Positions 44,046 through 52,364 are shown, counted from the first letter of the stretch. The stretch: DNA of 64,000 nt from Clostridia bacterium (GCA_910575405.1 CAJTER010000018.1:19817-83816), one strand, 5' to 3'. Notes: a model not told the origin generated them from the sequence alone. Translations and numbers: made by a program.

Positions 44046-45104
44046 CTATTTCAGCTTTTTGGAGAGCATTTCCGGATTGGTAGCATAGGTCAGAGCCGTT
44101 TCCTTGGTAATCTCGCCTTTCTGGTATAACTTTGCCAGACTGGAGTCCATGGAAATAAGCTCATCGCTGGCAGAGGAATAGACGATACCATCGATCTGAG
44201 GAATTTTATTGTCCCGGATCATATTTCGGATAGCAGGAGTGACCGTCATAATCTCAAAAGCAGGTATCAGATTGCCATGGGTGCTAGGTACCAGCTGTTG
44301 AGAAACAACTGCCCGCAGAACCATGGAAAGCTGCACTGCGATCTGGCGCTGCTGACTCGGTGGGAACACGTCGATAATACGGTCGATAGTATTGGCGCTT
44401 CCGATGGTATGCAGAGTGGAAAAGATCAGATGTCCTGTTTCCGCTGCTGTCATGGCAACCTGTATGGTTTCGTAGTCTCGCATTTCACCCAGAAGAATGA
44501 CGTCCGGACTCTGACGCAGCGCAGCACGCAGTGCCGTTACATAGCTTTTCGTATCAACACTGATTTCACGCTGACTGACGATGCTCTTCTGATGGTGGTG
44601 AAGGAATTCCAGAGGATCTTCTAATGTGATGATGTGCTTATCCAGGTTTCGATTGATATCATCGATCATGCAGGCCAGAGTTGTAGATTTTCCGCTTCCG
44701 GCAGGGCCTGTCACCAGCACAAGTCCTTTGGAGAATCGATCCAGAGTTAAGATGCTGGATGGAATGCCCAGTTCAGATGGCTCTGGCAGTGAAAAGGTAA
44801 TGATACGGATGACAGCAGACAAAGCACCACGCTGTTTGTATGCGCTCACACGGAATCTGGACAGCCCAGGGATGGCAAATGAAAAATCATCATCTCCGGT
44901 TTCCAGCAGGCGATCCATGGGACGATCATCCGCAAGCCTGTAAATCTGGGCGATAATCTGCTCCGTATCAGCAGGAAGCAGCCGCTGATCATTGTCCTGA
45001 ACCATGCTGTTGTTTACCCGCATGGATGCAGGCAGACCGGCAACAATAAAAATATCCGAAGCATTCTTTTCGATTGCTCGTTGGAGTATATTCGTTTTGC
45101 TCAT
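44046..45104 (-). CDS. pilT: PilT-type pilus retraction ATPase
   Basis: A 352-residue hexameric secretion ATPase. Walker A GPAGSGKST lies near residue 134, the Asp box is ITLEDP, Walker B is LLGEMRD and the His box is STLHT. The AIRNMIRDNKI segment matches the AIRNLIRE motif diagnostic of PilT retraction ATPases. It is the last gene of a seven-gene leftward operon with PilC and four pilin-like proteins. No PilB assembly ATPase is in the window, so either PilB is elsewhere or this protein also extends the filament. Start has AGGAGA. Confidence 0.92.
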   Translation of the reverse strand: MSKTNILQRAIEKNASDIFIVAGLPASMRVNNSMVQDNDQRLLPADTEQIIAQIYRLADDRPMDRLLETGDDDFSFAIPGLSRFRVSAYKQRGALSAVIRIITFSLPEPSELGIPSSILTLDRFSKGLVLVTGPAGSGKSTTLACMIDDINRNLDKHIITLEDPLEFLHHHQKSIVSQREISVDTKSYVTALRAALRQSPDVILLGEMRDYETIQVAMTAAETGHLIFSTLHTIGSANTIDRIIDVFPPSQQRQIAVQLSMVLRAVVSQQLVPSTHGNLIPAFEIMTVTPAIRNMIRDNKIPQIDGIVYSSASDELISMDSSLAKLYQKGEITKETALTYATNPEMLSKKLK

Positions 45105-45148
45105 AGTTATGTTCTCCTATCTGATAATCAAATTCATTAATGTCTAAT

Positions 45149-45628
45149 CTATTTCATAAGGTTAAGTTTGTCATCCCCCTCCCAATCGGAAGAAGGAACC
45201 TCCTGCCATGCGGTGATTTTGTAATATCCGTCTGCCGTCTGGCTGGGAGGATTCAGAGTTAAAGTCACCCGCAGGGATTGGATTCTGCTCACCGGGGTTT
45301 CATATGTAATCGTAGGGGCTTTGCCCGAAAAGTCCGATGTGACGCCTTCCAGCGACGAAAGCTTGCTTTTTGCCTTTGCATAATACTGTGCAGAAGAGCT
45401 GGTATGAGCGCCTTTCAGAATATCATCAATATTATGCAGTATCTTAGAAGCCTGACCGCAGGCCTGATAATAATCGCGGTTATGTGACGCTAATTTCTGG
45501 CTGTACTGATACTCGCTTACAGAACTGGACAGAGACAAGGTGGCAAAGACCACAAGACACAGCACAATGAAGGTCATAAACAGCAGCACAGAACCTATAT
45601 TTACAATAGAATATGCATGTTTTTTCAT
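45149..45628 (-). CDS. Pilus-operon membrane protein with an N-terminal helix
   Basis: A 159-residue protein with a single N-terminal hydrophobic helix (FMTFIVLCLVVFATLSL) and a soluble Ser/Lys-rich domain. The start at 45628 is favoured by AAAGGAG 11 bp upstream. Topology matches a minor pilin or assembly protein, but a canonical prepilin peptidase site (G followed by F-T-x-x-E) is not clear. Position between the pilin-like gene and pilT. Confidence 0.7.
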   Translation of the reverse strand: MKKHAYSIVNIGSVLLFMTFIVLCLVVFATLSLSSSVSEYQYSQKLASHNRDYYQACGQASKILHNIDDILKGAHTSSSAQYYAKAKSKLSSLEGVTSDFSGKAPTITYETPVSRIQSLRVTLTLNPPSQTADGYYKITAWQEVPSSDWEGDDKLNLMK

Positions 45629-45688
45629 GGTAAAAGGAACTCCTTTCAAGTGATGAATGAACCATAAGCCAGACGGCCTGTATCAGGA

Positions 45689-46120
45689 TCACGGTTGCTG
45701 CTCATAAGCGGATGTTTCCATGCTGTAGATTGTCGTTGCGTTGCTGTCCTTACATACGCTGATTTTATAGGAAGTCAGGCGCTCGTCTACAGCAGATGAG
45801 AGAATATTCATCTGATAATAAGCGTCCTTGTGGCTGCACGCTTCAAAATCCTGGTTATAGTAAATAATAATATTCCCGGGATCAATATCCGCCTCTGGAT
45901 AGAGCTGAGGAAGCTTTTTCTCCAGCCCATCCTGCTGCAGGATAAGTTCTGAGACAGACACAGCCTGCCGGACTGCAATATCCAGCTCTTCGGTCCGCTT
46001 TCCCAGCGAGTGGGACTGTACGAAGAGCTGCAGACAAAGAGCCCCTGCCAGCGAGAAAATAAGGATTGCGATAATCAGCTCAATCAGCAGGAGTGAAGAA
46101 CGTGATGATGTTTTTTTCAT
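45689..46120 (-). CDS. Pilin-like protein with prepilin-type helix
   Basis: A 143-residue protein. A short basic leader with RSSLLLIELIIAILIFSLAG resembles type IV prepilin N-termini, with Glu 5 equivalent in LIELI. The peptidase cleavage glycine is not obvious (Ser before the hydrophobic run). AAAGGAG lies 8 bp before the ATG, which overlaps by 4 bp the stop codon of the previous gene. Likely a minor pilin. Confidence 0.7.
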   Translation of the reverse strand: MKKTSSRSSLLLIELIIAILIFSLAGALCLQLFVQSHSLGKRTEELDIAVRQAVSVSELILQQDGLEKKLPQLYPEADIDPGNIIIYYNQDFEACSHKDAYYQMNILSSAVDERLTSYKISVCKDSNATTIYSMETSAYEQQP

Positions 46121-46602
46121 GGGACACTCCTTTCTGATATGAGCACAGAAGCTTTTTTGCCGCTGCTGTCAACCGTAGTGAACCGGTAGAGGGTATCGGA
46201 GTCCTTTTCCATGGAAAGAGAAGAAACTGCCATAATATCCATACCGCTCTTCAGGGAAACAGGAGCATCATCGCGGGCAAACAGTTCCTTCAGCGTGCCT
46301 TCATATTCATAAATATAAGTAGCATATTTCTGGCCGTTATATTCGGCGGACATGACAAGACATTGGGTGCCTTCCACCTCCGCAATCTCCATGCCTCCTT
46401 TGACATCAGACTGCCGTATTTTTTCCGAAATATAAGACAGGGCAGTACGGTTCTCGTCATTGACACGCAACTCGCCTGTAGTACTGCCGTAAATATCTGC
46501 GGCAAGCGTCAGCACAATGAGCGCTGATGCGGCAAACACGAAAAACAGAGCAATGGGAAAAAGGAGATCAATGGCATGCCTGCCCCGGTTTTCAAATCTC
46601 AC
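46117..46602 (-). CDS. Pilus-operon protein, DUF4860-like
   Basis: A 161-residue protein beginning at GTG 46602, which has a G-rich ribosome site 7 bp upstream and abuts the previous stop codon. One transmembrane helix (LLFPIALFFVFAASALIVLTLAA) precedes an extracytoplasmic domain resembling DUF4860, with TALSYISEKIRQSD. Overlaps the next gene by 4 bp, indicating coupled translation. Role inferred as a filament or assembly component. Confidence 0.65.
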   Translation of the reverse strand: MRFENRGRHAIDLLFPIALFFVFAASALIVLTLAADIYGSTTGELRVNDENRTALSYISEKIRQSDVKGGMEIAEVEGTQCLVMSAEYNGQKYATYIYEYEGTLKELFARDDAPVSLKSGMDIMAVSSLSMEKDSDTLYRFTTVDSSGKKASVLISERSVP

Positions 46603-46603
46603 A

Positions 46604-46948
46604 TTACATCCCCCCTCTGTCAATAACCGTTACATCCGGCAGAAGATTGCTGCCCAGCGCCTGATAATCAATGAAAAAACGTTCCTCGTCATATCTAAGA
46701 CCATAGTTTTGCTTTAAATACTCCAGACTTTCCGGATAAAATCCCTCCGAAGTATAGCAGTGAATGATGCCGCGGGTAATGGCATCCTTAACAATTTCTG
46801 CCTCACGTGAATCGGTTCGGTTTGATACCAGAGAGATGCCGATCCAAAACAGGAGTGCAATCAAAAGAAAGCTGATAACAGAAACGATCAGGTTTCTTGA
46901 CGCCAGTCTGCCCTTTTGTGTTTCAGGGGATTCAAAACGATGTTTCAT
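46604..46948 (-). CDS. Small pilus-operon membrane protein
   Basis: A 114-residue protein with an N-terminal basic segment and one helix (LIVSVISFLLIALLFWIGI). Start at 46948 (MKHRFESPE), preceded by GGAGTGAGG; a longer frame from 46990 has no support. The extracytoplasmic part contains ITRGIIHCYTSEGFYPESLEYL, similar to minor pilin-like domains. It lies between pilC and the DUF4860-like gene. Confidence 0.65.
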   Translation of the reverse strand: MKHRFESPETQKGRLASRNLIVSVISFLLIALLFWIGISLVSNRTDSREAEIVKDAITRGIIHCYTSEGFYPESLEYLKQNYGLRYDEERFFIDYQALGSNLLPDVTVIDRGGM

Positions 46949-46967
46949 AGTCCTCACTCCAATCCGC

Positions 46968-48023
46968 TTACAGGTTTGACATGAGTCCAACCAGAGGCAG
47001 CATTACGGAAAGCAGGATAACGCCTACAATCACAGACAGAACAATAACCAGTGTAGGTTCAAGGGCAGAGATAATACGAGTAAACTTCAGATCCAGATCC
47101 TCCTGATATCGTTCCGCAATATCCTGCATTACCTCATCCAGCACACCGGTCCGTGAACCAATAGAAGTCATCCGCGCATACAGCCCAGAAAAAACACCAG
47201 TGCTGAGAAGGATCTTTGAAAGCTCCTCACCCTGGGTTATTTTTTCCTTGCAGGCATTCAGCCTTTTTTTGAATGGCTCATTGTCAATCAGGTTTTCGGT
47301 CAGGGAAAGCGCTTCCTCAGGGCTCATGCCGCTGCTCAGAGTAAGATGCATACCGCTGGCAAACCGGCAGGCTGCGATTTTTTCCGAAAGCGCCCGTGTA
47401 CCAATGAACCGGGAAGCAAATCTGGCAAAGCTTGCGCGCCCCCGCTTTGTCCTGGAAAAATAGAGCGTTGCAACTACCAGCAGAATCAGGATATCAATGA
47501 GAATAATGGAAGAATGGCTGATGGATGTCCCAAAGTCCAAAACAGCCTTGGAAAATCCCGTCATCTCGCTTCCAAGCTGAATAAATACCTGATTAAAGAT
47601 GGGCATAACCTTTGTAACCAGTATCAGAATAACAAGAACCATCATGCAGATCATGATCATCGGATATGTAACGGCATTTTTTATAGCCTGCGCAAGAGAC
47701 GCTTCCCGCTCATAATGGGAAGAAAGAGCCTCCATTACATCATCCGTTTTTCCGGAAATTTCTCCAATCTGCACCATCTGCAGCATATAAGGGGGAAATA
47801 CTCCGGCAGCAGAAATCGCTTCATAAAAGCTTCCTGTAGTCTGAAGCCTGTCATACATACACTCCAGCAGTTTTTTCTCATCTGAATCCTGCACTTCCTC
47901 CATCATCAGGGAAAGTCCCTCCATAGAAGAAATGCCGGAACGAAGGATCATCGCCATTTGTGAACAGAAGGACGATATTTCCATATTCGACAAAGGGGTA
48001 AAAGTTTGCTTTTTCTGTGCCAT
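46968..48023 (-). CDS. pilC: PilC/GspF-type inner-membrane platform protein
   Basis: A 351-residue protein with two tandem T2SSF domains (about 10-130 and 215-340), each followed by hydrophobic segments (MICMMVLVILILV and LVIVLSVIVGVILL). Conserved GEISGKTDDVMEAL and RTGVLDEVMQDIAE. Forms the membrane platform on which the pilus ATPase acts. AAAGGAG lies 6 bp upstream of the ATG. Confidence 0.9.
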   Translation of the reverse strand: MAQKKQTFTPLSNMEISSFCSQMAMILRSGISSMEGLSLMMEEVQDSDEKKLLECMYDRLQTTGSFYEAISAAGVFPPYMLQMVQIGEISGKTDDVMEALSSHYEREASLAQAIKNAVTYPMIMICMMVLVILILVTKVMPIFNQVFIQLGSEMTGFSKAVLDFGTSISHSSIILIDILILLVVATLYFSRTKRGRASFARFASRFIGTRALSEKIAACRFASGMHLTLSSGMSPEEALSLTENLIDNEPFKKRLNACKEKITQGEELSKILLSTGVFSGLYARMTSIGSRTGVLDEVMQDIAERYQEDLDLKFTRIISALEPTLVIVLSVIVGVILLSVMLPLVGLMSNL

Positions 48024-48054
48024 ACGTGCTCCTTTCTCTTTACTTTATGATTGT

Positions 48055-49005
48055 TTAATAGGAATATTTTAATTGATAATTGGTACCGTCGCCGATGTAC
48101 TCCTGCAGAGCATCCGCGCTGTTGCTGGCCGCAAAGGTGGGATCCATCAAAGTCCAGGAAGAGCCATCGAACTCAATAATCCCATCGACCCAGCCCTTTT
48201 CCTTAAGATAAGTGCTGATCCAGGCGTGATAAGCCTCTCCCGCATAGCCCACTTCCAGGCGAGTAGGAATATTCTGGGATCGAAGCATAGCAGCCATAAG
48301 GGAGGCATAATCAAAACAGATACCGGTCCCGCTGTTGAGGGTTTCGTCCACAACGGGCAGATAGCCGTAGGTGACATTGGATGCTTTAGCCTCGTCATAC
48401 GAAATATTTTTGATTACATAGTCGTAGATGGCTTCGACTGCTTCCAGATCCGAATGTGCGTTTGCTACCAGTTCACTGCCTTTTGCTACTGTTTTGGAAT
48501 CAGAAGTAAACCACACATACTGATTGGGATAAAGGAACGGCAGGAATTCATCCTTGATTTCAGCCGTAATATCTTGGGAAAAAGCAGTGGAATACATGTC
48601 TCCCGATACGTTTTCATAGACAATCAGGGAATACGTGCCGTTTCCTGCGGAAAGAGGAAACGCTTCGTACTTTTTCTCCTGTGACAGCAGATAAGTATAT
48701 GTATTGCCGTCAGGAGTCCCGATCTGCAGTTTTACTTTTGGGTTGCTGCCGCTGTATCGAACCATCACATAACCCTGATCCGTATGGGAAGCATCGATTT
48801 TTACGATATTTGTCCCATAGGAAATATCGCCGTCAGCCTTGGGAACCCGCACATTGGGCGTATTATCCCGGGGAGGCCCGCTGGCCGCAGCGGATGAAGT
48901 ATCAGAAGAAGACGGAGCCTCACTGCCACCCTCTGTGCAGCCGCAAAAAAGGATGGTACATAAAACAAGCAGCAGAATAAGCGCTGATTTTGTTTTCTGG
49001 TTCAC
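48055..49005 (-). CDS. Transglutaminase-like lipoprotein heading the pilus operon
   Basis: A 316-residue lipoprotein beginning at GTG. The signal ends in lipobox LFCGC, and a Ser/Ala-rich spacer follows. The transglutaminase-like triad is visible: Cys in GTGICFDYASLM, His in YHAWISTY and Asp in TLMDPTF, near 215-300. Such enzymes crosslink or proteolyse surface proteins. Being first in the operon, it may process or attach the filament or a surface protein. The leader hairpin GTTAAG-GAGGA-CTTAAC places the ribosome site in a 5-base loop. Confidence 0.88.
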   Translation of the reverse strand: MNQKTKSALILLLVLCTILFCGCTEGGSEAPSSSDTSSAAASGPPRDNTPNVRVPKADGDISYGTNIVKIDASHTDQGYVMVRYSGSNPKVKLQIGTPDGNTYTYLLSQEKKYEAFPLSAGNGTYSLIVYENVSGDMYSTAFSQDITAEIKDEFLPFLYPNQYVWFTSDSKTVAKGSELVANAHSDLEAVEAIYDYVIKNISYDEAKASNVTYGYLPVVDETLNSGTGICFDYASLMAAMLRSQNIPTRLEVGYAGEAYHAWISTYLKEKGWVDGIIEFDGSSWTLMDPTFAASNSADALQEYIGDGTNYQLKYSY

Positions 49006-49007
49006 GT

Positions 49008-49024
49008 GTTAAGTCCTCCTTAAC
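49008..49024 (-). promoter_or_regulatory. Hairpin holding the ribosome binding site in its loop
   Basis: On the minus strand GTTAAG and CTTAAC form a 6-bp stem whose 5-base loop GAGGA is the Shine-Dalgarno site of the lipoprotein gene. It may regulate translation. Confidence 0.45.
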
Positions 49025-49042
49025 ATTGTTTTTCATATGCAG

Positions 49043-49058
49043 ATACTGAAATCAGTAT
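49043..49058. promoter_or_regulatory. Palindromic operator over the pilus-operon promoter
   Basis: ATACTGA-AA-TCAGTAT is a perfect 7-bp inverted repeat overlapping the -10 box (TATACT on the minus strand, 49059-49054) and start site. Confidence 0.55.
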
Positions 49059-49082
49059 ACTACTGGAAAAAGGAAGAATCAA
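49054..49082 (-). promoter_or_regulatory. Promoter of the pilus operon
   Basis: On the minus strand TTGATT (49082-49077) and TATACT (49059-49054) are 17 bp apart, about 50 bp before the GTG start of the lipoprotein gene. Confidence 0.7.
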
Positions 49083-49291
49083 GATGTCTGTGCCTTTTTT
49101 CTTGGTTAAAAATCACATTCCGGCTTAATTCTCAGTAGAAATGAACCGATAACATAATTAGAATTATATGGATTAAAAAAGGGGGATCTGGAAACGGAAC
49201 CAATTTTTGTATTTTGTGGAAGGCATAATAGCGATAATAGCGCAATGGGCACTGGATTAGTGAAATAAAAAAGGAAAGGTAATCAGCAGAT

Positions 49292-50533
49292 ATGACGATG
49301 AAACAGGAACTACCGGCACTGAAGATTCACATGTTTGGGCACATCAGCATGACGTATGGAGACAAGCCGATTTTATTCTACAAAAATAATGTGACAAAGG
49401 CAGTAAAGCTTGCTGCGATCCTGTTCTTCCAGGGAGAGGAAGGGATTGAACGAAGCAGGCTCATTGAGGAGCTGTACGGCAGAGAGGAAATCTCCGATGC
49501 CGCCAACAGCTTGCGGGTTACGGCCCACCGTCTGAAAAAAGCGCTCATTGAGGCGGGACTGCCGAGCCACGAGTACATTGCGATAAAGGATGGGATCTAT
49601 AGATGGTCCTCGCCAATGGAAACGATTGTAGATGCAGTCCAGTTCCGGGAACTCCTTGACGCCGCAGACCAGCAGACGGCAGAGGATGAACGGGCGAATC
49701 TGCTGAGAGAAGCTATCACTCTGTATAAGGGCGAATTTCTGCAGGAAATGTCAGGAGAGTACTGGGTACTGCTGGAGGATGTGCAGTACAAAAAGCGTTA
49801 CACAAAGGCACTGTCAGAGCTGTGCCGCTATCTGGAGCAGCAGGGTGAATACGAAGAACTCCTGAGCATCTGTGAGCCGGCGTGTGAACTGTATCCCTTT
49901 GACGAGTGGCAGGCTGTTAAAATAGACGCCTATATTGCACTCGGCAGATACGATGAAGCGCTGAAGGAATATGAAGATGCGGCAAAGTTATTTTTTGAAG
50001 AGCTGGGAGTCAACCCTTCGGATACGATGCTCAGCCGGTTAAAGAAACTGGAAGATAATATGAACAGAAGACACCAGACATTAAGCGAAATAAAAGAACA
50101 ACTAAAAGAAGAAAAACGAGAATCCGGAGCATTTTACTGCAGCTTTCATAGTTTTCGTGATGAGTACCGCATGGTGAGGCGGATTATGGAACGCAGCGGA
50201 CAGTCCATTTATCTGGTCCTCTGTACGATTACCGATGAGAAAGGCCGTCCGCTGGAACACCACGATCCGGTAAAAGATACAGAAAAACAGCTCCACGATG
50301 CGATCAAGGATTCCCTGAGACGCTGCGACAGCTTTACAAGATACAGCCCCGGCCAATATCTGATTTTGCTGGTGGGCACAAATGGAGAAAACTGCGAAGT
50401 CGTATGCCGCCGTATCAGCCGCCGGTTTTCTCAGATTTATAAATCCGGCTCCGATTATCTGGGGTGGCATATTTCCTCCGTGGCAGATGTGGAAAACGAA
50501 CCCCTAGGGATCCCCTTTGCGGAAAAAAATTAG
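49292..50533 (+). CDS. BTAD-type transcriptional regulator with C-terminal cyclase-like domain
   Basis: A 413-residue regulator. Residues 10-100 form an OmpR-like winged helix (SRLIEELYGREEISDAANSLRVTAHRLKKAL), residues about 105-255 a BTAD helical-repeat domain (YEELLSICEPACELYPFDEWQAVKIDAYIALGRYDEAL), and about 280-400 a region resembling a degenerate GGDEF/nucleotide-cyclase fold (DSLRRCDSFTRYSPGQYLILLVGT). The catalytic GGDEF motif is absent. Related activators control pili and secondary metabolism. It lies next to a TWQG protein and a pair of tyrosine recombinases and diverges from the pilus operon, for which it is a plausible regulator. RBS AAAGGAAAGG. Confidence 0.85.
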   Translation: MTMKQELPALKIHMFGHISMTYGDKPILFYKNNVTKAVKLAAILFFQGEEGIERSRLIEELYGREEISDAANSLRVTAHRLKKALIEAGLPSHEYIAIKDGIYRWSSPMETIVDAVQFRELLDAADQQTAEDERANLLREAITLYKGEFLQEMSGEYWVLLEDVQYKKRYTKALSELCRYLEQQGEYEELLSICEPACELYPFDEWQAVKIDAYIALGRYDEALKEYEDAAKLFFEELGVNPSDTMLSRLKKLEDNMNRRHQTLSEIKEQLKEEKRESGAFYCSFHSFRDEYRMVRRIMERSGQSIYLVLCTITDEKGRPLEHHDPVKDTEKQLHDAIKDSLRRCDSFTRYSPGQYLILLVGTNGENCEVVCRRISRRFSQIYKSGSDYLGWHISSVADVENEPLGIPFAEKN

Positions 50534-50621
50534 CAGGTATTGTGCTATAATAAAACTGCGGCAGGAGCGAACAGAACGAAGAACATGAACCAAAACGGAA
50601 TGGAGAAAGAGGACAGTGCAC

Positions 50622-51059
50622 ATGGGAGAAAAACAGCCATATTACATTAATTTATCAGCACCCAACCTGGTCAACATCTGCATGGACGAGAGGATGGACG
50701 GGGAACCCTCTGGACGGCTCTACCACTGCTACGATGAAAAGCCCTGGGAATTTGCGAGCTTTCTGCAGATGCTCAATCTGATGGATCAGCTGTATGACTC
50801 CATATCTTTCCCTCAGGCTTCTGCAAAGACAAGATATTTTAACGAACCCGAGCAGACCGGTCAGCCGCTGCCTGTAAAACAGCAGGAGCAAAAGGATATC
50901 ATCCAGCACAGCGGAAAGCTGGCAACCTTTATTACGTATGTCCAGTACCGGCAGAATTCCACCTGGCAGGGCGAAACGGTGTGGGCTGAAAAGGAACAGA
51001 TGTATCGGTTTTCCAGCACCCTGGAGTTTATCCGGCTGCTGGATAATGTGGAAGGGTGA
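50622..51059 (+). CDS. TWQG-motif hypothetical protein
   Basis: A 145-residue protein of unknown function. Start at 50622 because GAGGA is 8 bp upstream. Its C-terminal half (ATFITYVQYRQNSTWQG, then FSSTLEFIRLLDN) is clearly related to the 64-residue protein at 56647-56841, while the N-terminal half (NLVNICMDERM, LMDQLYD) is distinct. The conserved part has a beta-hairpin with TWQG followed by a short helix. Location next to a BTAD regulator here and next to a giant surface protein in the second copy suggests a role in the surface-pilus system. Follows the BTAD gene by 88 bp. Confidence 0.7.
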   Translation: MGEKQPYYINLSAPNLVNICMDERMDGEPSGRLYHCYDEKPWEFASFLQMLNLMDQLYDSISFPQASAKTRYFNEPEQTGQPLPVKQQEQKDIIQHSGKLATFITYVQYRQNSTWQGETVWAEKEQMYRFSSTLEFIRLLDNVEG

Positions 51060-51116
51060 AGAAGGGGGAATACTCAGGATGTTGAGTTCGGCAAAAAAGC
51101 GTCCAGCTCTTTCCGT

Positions 51117-51944
51117 TTATCGCTTTTCCCATCCAATCACAACCTGTTCCTGCTCCAGCATCTGCTCGTAAGCCTGCTCCAGCAGGTTTTTTATATTGGC
51201 TTCGATTTCCTCCCGGGCTGAAAGATACATTTTGTACAGGCATCTGGGATTGGCCTTTTCAGACTCTACCCTGGCGTCGCTGCTGACTGCGCTGACATAA
51301 TGGTGAACCGCGGAACGGCTCATAGGCCGGCCTTCTTCTGAGAGAAAGAGGGGGCCGCTTTTAATATTCTCCCGCTTCATATAGTCAGACAGTTCATCTC
51401 GCAGCACATGGGGAATATGCAGCTCCCTTTGACGCAGACCGTTGTGGCTGCTGAGAACTGCCGTGCCCATTTCCACTGCTTCTGCCGTCAGCTGAGATAG
51501 CTCCTGAACCCGAAGCCCCGCGCTTCCCAGCGTCTTTATAATCAGATAGGACTTTTCCCGACCAGACTGCTTTGCCGCAGACAGAAGGCGGAGATATTCG
51601 ATTCTCGTCAGCTCCGGCTGCGAAGACTGCGCCTTTTGAGAAACGCGATCGATCTGCCAGCCTTTTTTGCCCAGATACCGCATAAAGCTGTTGAAAACCG
51701 AAATATGCGTATTGACGGTGCTTTCCGAAAAACCCTGCTTTGTCAGCAGCATATCGCACCAGAGCAGCCCTTCCTTTTCGGGGAGAATTTTGTCCCCAGG
51801 AAGATAATCAAGCAGCCCGAAGAGAACCCGCCGGTATACATCCAGAGAACCCTTGCTCCTGCCTTTTTCCTGCATATCGGTAAGAAATTCGTTTATCAAT
51901 TCCGCTGTTATGAGAATCCCCTTTTCCTGTTCTGCTTCCTTCAC
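51117..51944 (-). CDS. Atypical tyrosine recombinase, partner one
   Basis: A 275-residue recombinase starting at GTG 51944, preceded by GGGAGG; the longer TTG frame is discarded. N-terminal SAM-like DNA-binding domain, then the catalytic domain with Arg I in GLRVQEL. The usual HxLR is replaced by NPRCLYKMY, the beta-hairpin Lys is not seen, and the likely Tyr lies in LLEQAYEQML. I recall relatives that keep NPRCLRKLY, with Arg where Tyr stands here, so Arg II appears lost. It may be a regulator or require its partner. Its promoter lies inside the candidate invertible segment. Confidence 0.8.
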   Translation of the reverse strand: MKEAEQEKGILITAELINEFLTDMQEKGRSKGSLDVYRRVLFGLLDYLPGDKILPEKEGLLWCDMLLTKQGFSESTVNTHISVFNSFMRYLGKKGWQIDRVSQKAQSSQPELTRIEYLRLLSAAKQSGREKSYLIIKTLGSAGLRVQELSQLTAEAVEMGTAVLSSHNGLRQRELHIPHVLRDELSDYMKRENIKSGPLFLSEEGRPMSRSAVHHYVSAVSSDARVESEKANPRCLYKMYLSAREEIEANIKNLLEQAYEQMLEQEQVVIGWEKR

Positions 51945-52010
51945 GCCTTTTTCCTCCCAGAGCCCTGGGCCATATACCGAGCGTTGTCTGTCTGCCCGGG
52001 AAATACCCAA

Positions 52011-52025
52011 AATCCGTATTATGTT
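52011..52025. repeat. Left arm of the 15-bp inverted repeat
   Basis: AATCCGTATTATGTT; exact reverse complement of 52320-52334. It lies in the leader of the recombinase gene at 51944, and marks one end of a 294-bp internal segment. Confidence 0.85.
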
Positions 52026-52069
52026 TAAAAAATATAAGGGGAACTCTCCCCCAGCCGCTTAATGCAGAA

Positions 52070-52098
52070 ATTATAGCATAGGCAGCCTGCACATACAA
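52070..52098 (-). promoter_or_regulatory. Leftward promoter in the invertible segment
   Basis: Minus strand: TTGTAT (52098-52093), 17-bp spacer ending TGC, TATAAT (52075-52070); a perfect -10 with extended TG. AGGCAGC (52080-52086) and GCTGCCT (52104-52110) bracket the -35 as a likely operator. Confidence 0.75.
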
Positions 52099-52167
52099 GA
52101 GGCGCTGCCTGATTCCTTTATCCAGCTTTATGCTTCCTTGCAATCTTTCTGTGATTGAGCGTATGCT

Positions 52168-52210
52168 AAAATAAGGCTGCTGAAAGAGCAATTCTGAGCA
52201 GTCTTATTTT
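52168..52210. terminator. Terminator-like hairpin within the invertible segment
   Basis: AAAATAAGGCTGCT (52168-52181) pairs with AGCAGTCTTATTTT (52197-52210), with one G-U pair in the plus-strand RNA. It would isolate the promoter from read-through. Confidence 0.7.
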
Positions 52211-52319
52211 CTATGCACTGTTTCCCTGTTTTTCAGCTGGAGATTATGCGAATACAGGGGAAAGAACGGGGAAGCTTCTCTTTTTTTCCTAAATAAAGTG
52301 AAAGCTAGATGAGGTTTAT

Positions 52320-52334
52320 AACATAATACGGATT
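52320..52334. repeat. Right arm of the 15-bp inverted repeat
   Basis: AACATAATACGGATT; exact reverse complement of 52011-52025. It lies 30 bp after the stop codon of the second recombinase gene. Confidence 0.85.
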
Positions 52335-52364
52335 ATGACATTCGTGTACGATCCGGTCCATACA

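Larger units (their letters stand above)
52026..52319. other. Candidate invertible promoter segment
   Basis: The 294 bp between the repeat arms contains no gene. It holds a strong leftward promoter (52070-52098), a rightward extended -10 (TGCTAAAAT, 52164-52172), and a terminator-like hairpin (52168-52210). Flanked on both sides by tyrosine recombinase genes, it resembles phase-variation switches. In the orientation read here the strong promoter faces the recombinase gene on the left (on state). Confidence 0.6.
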
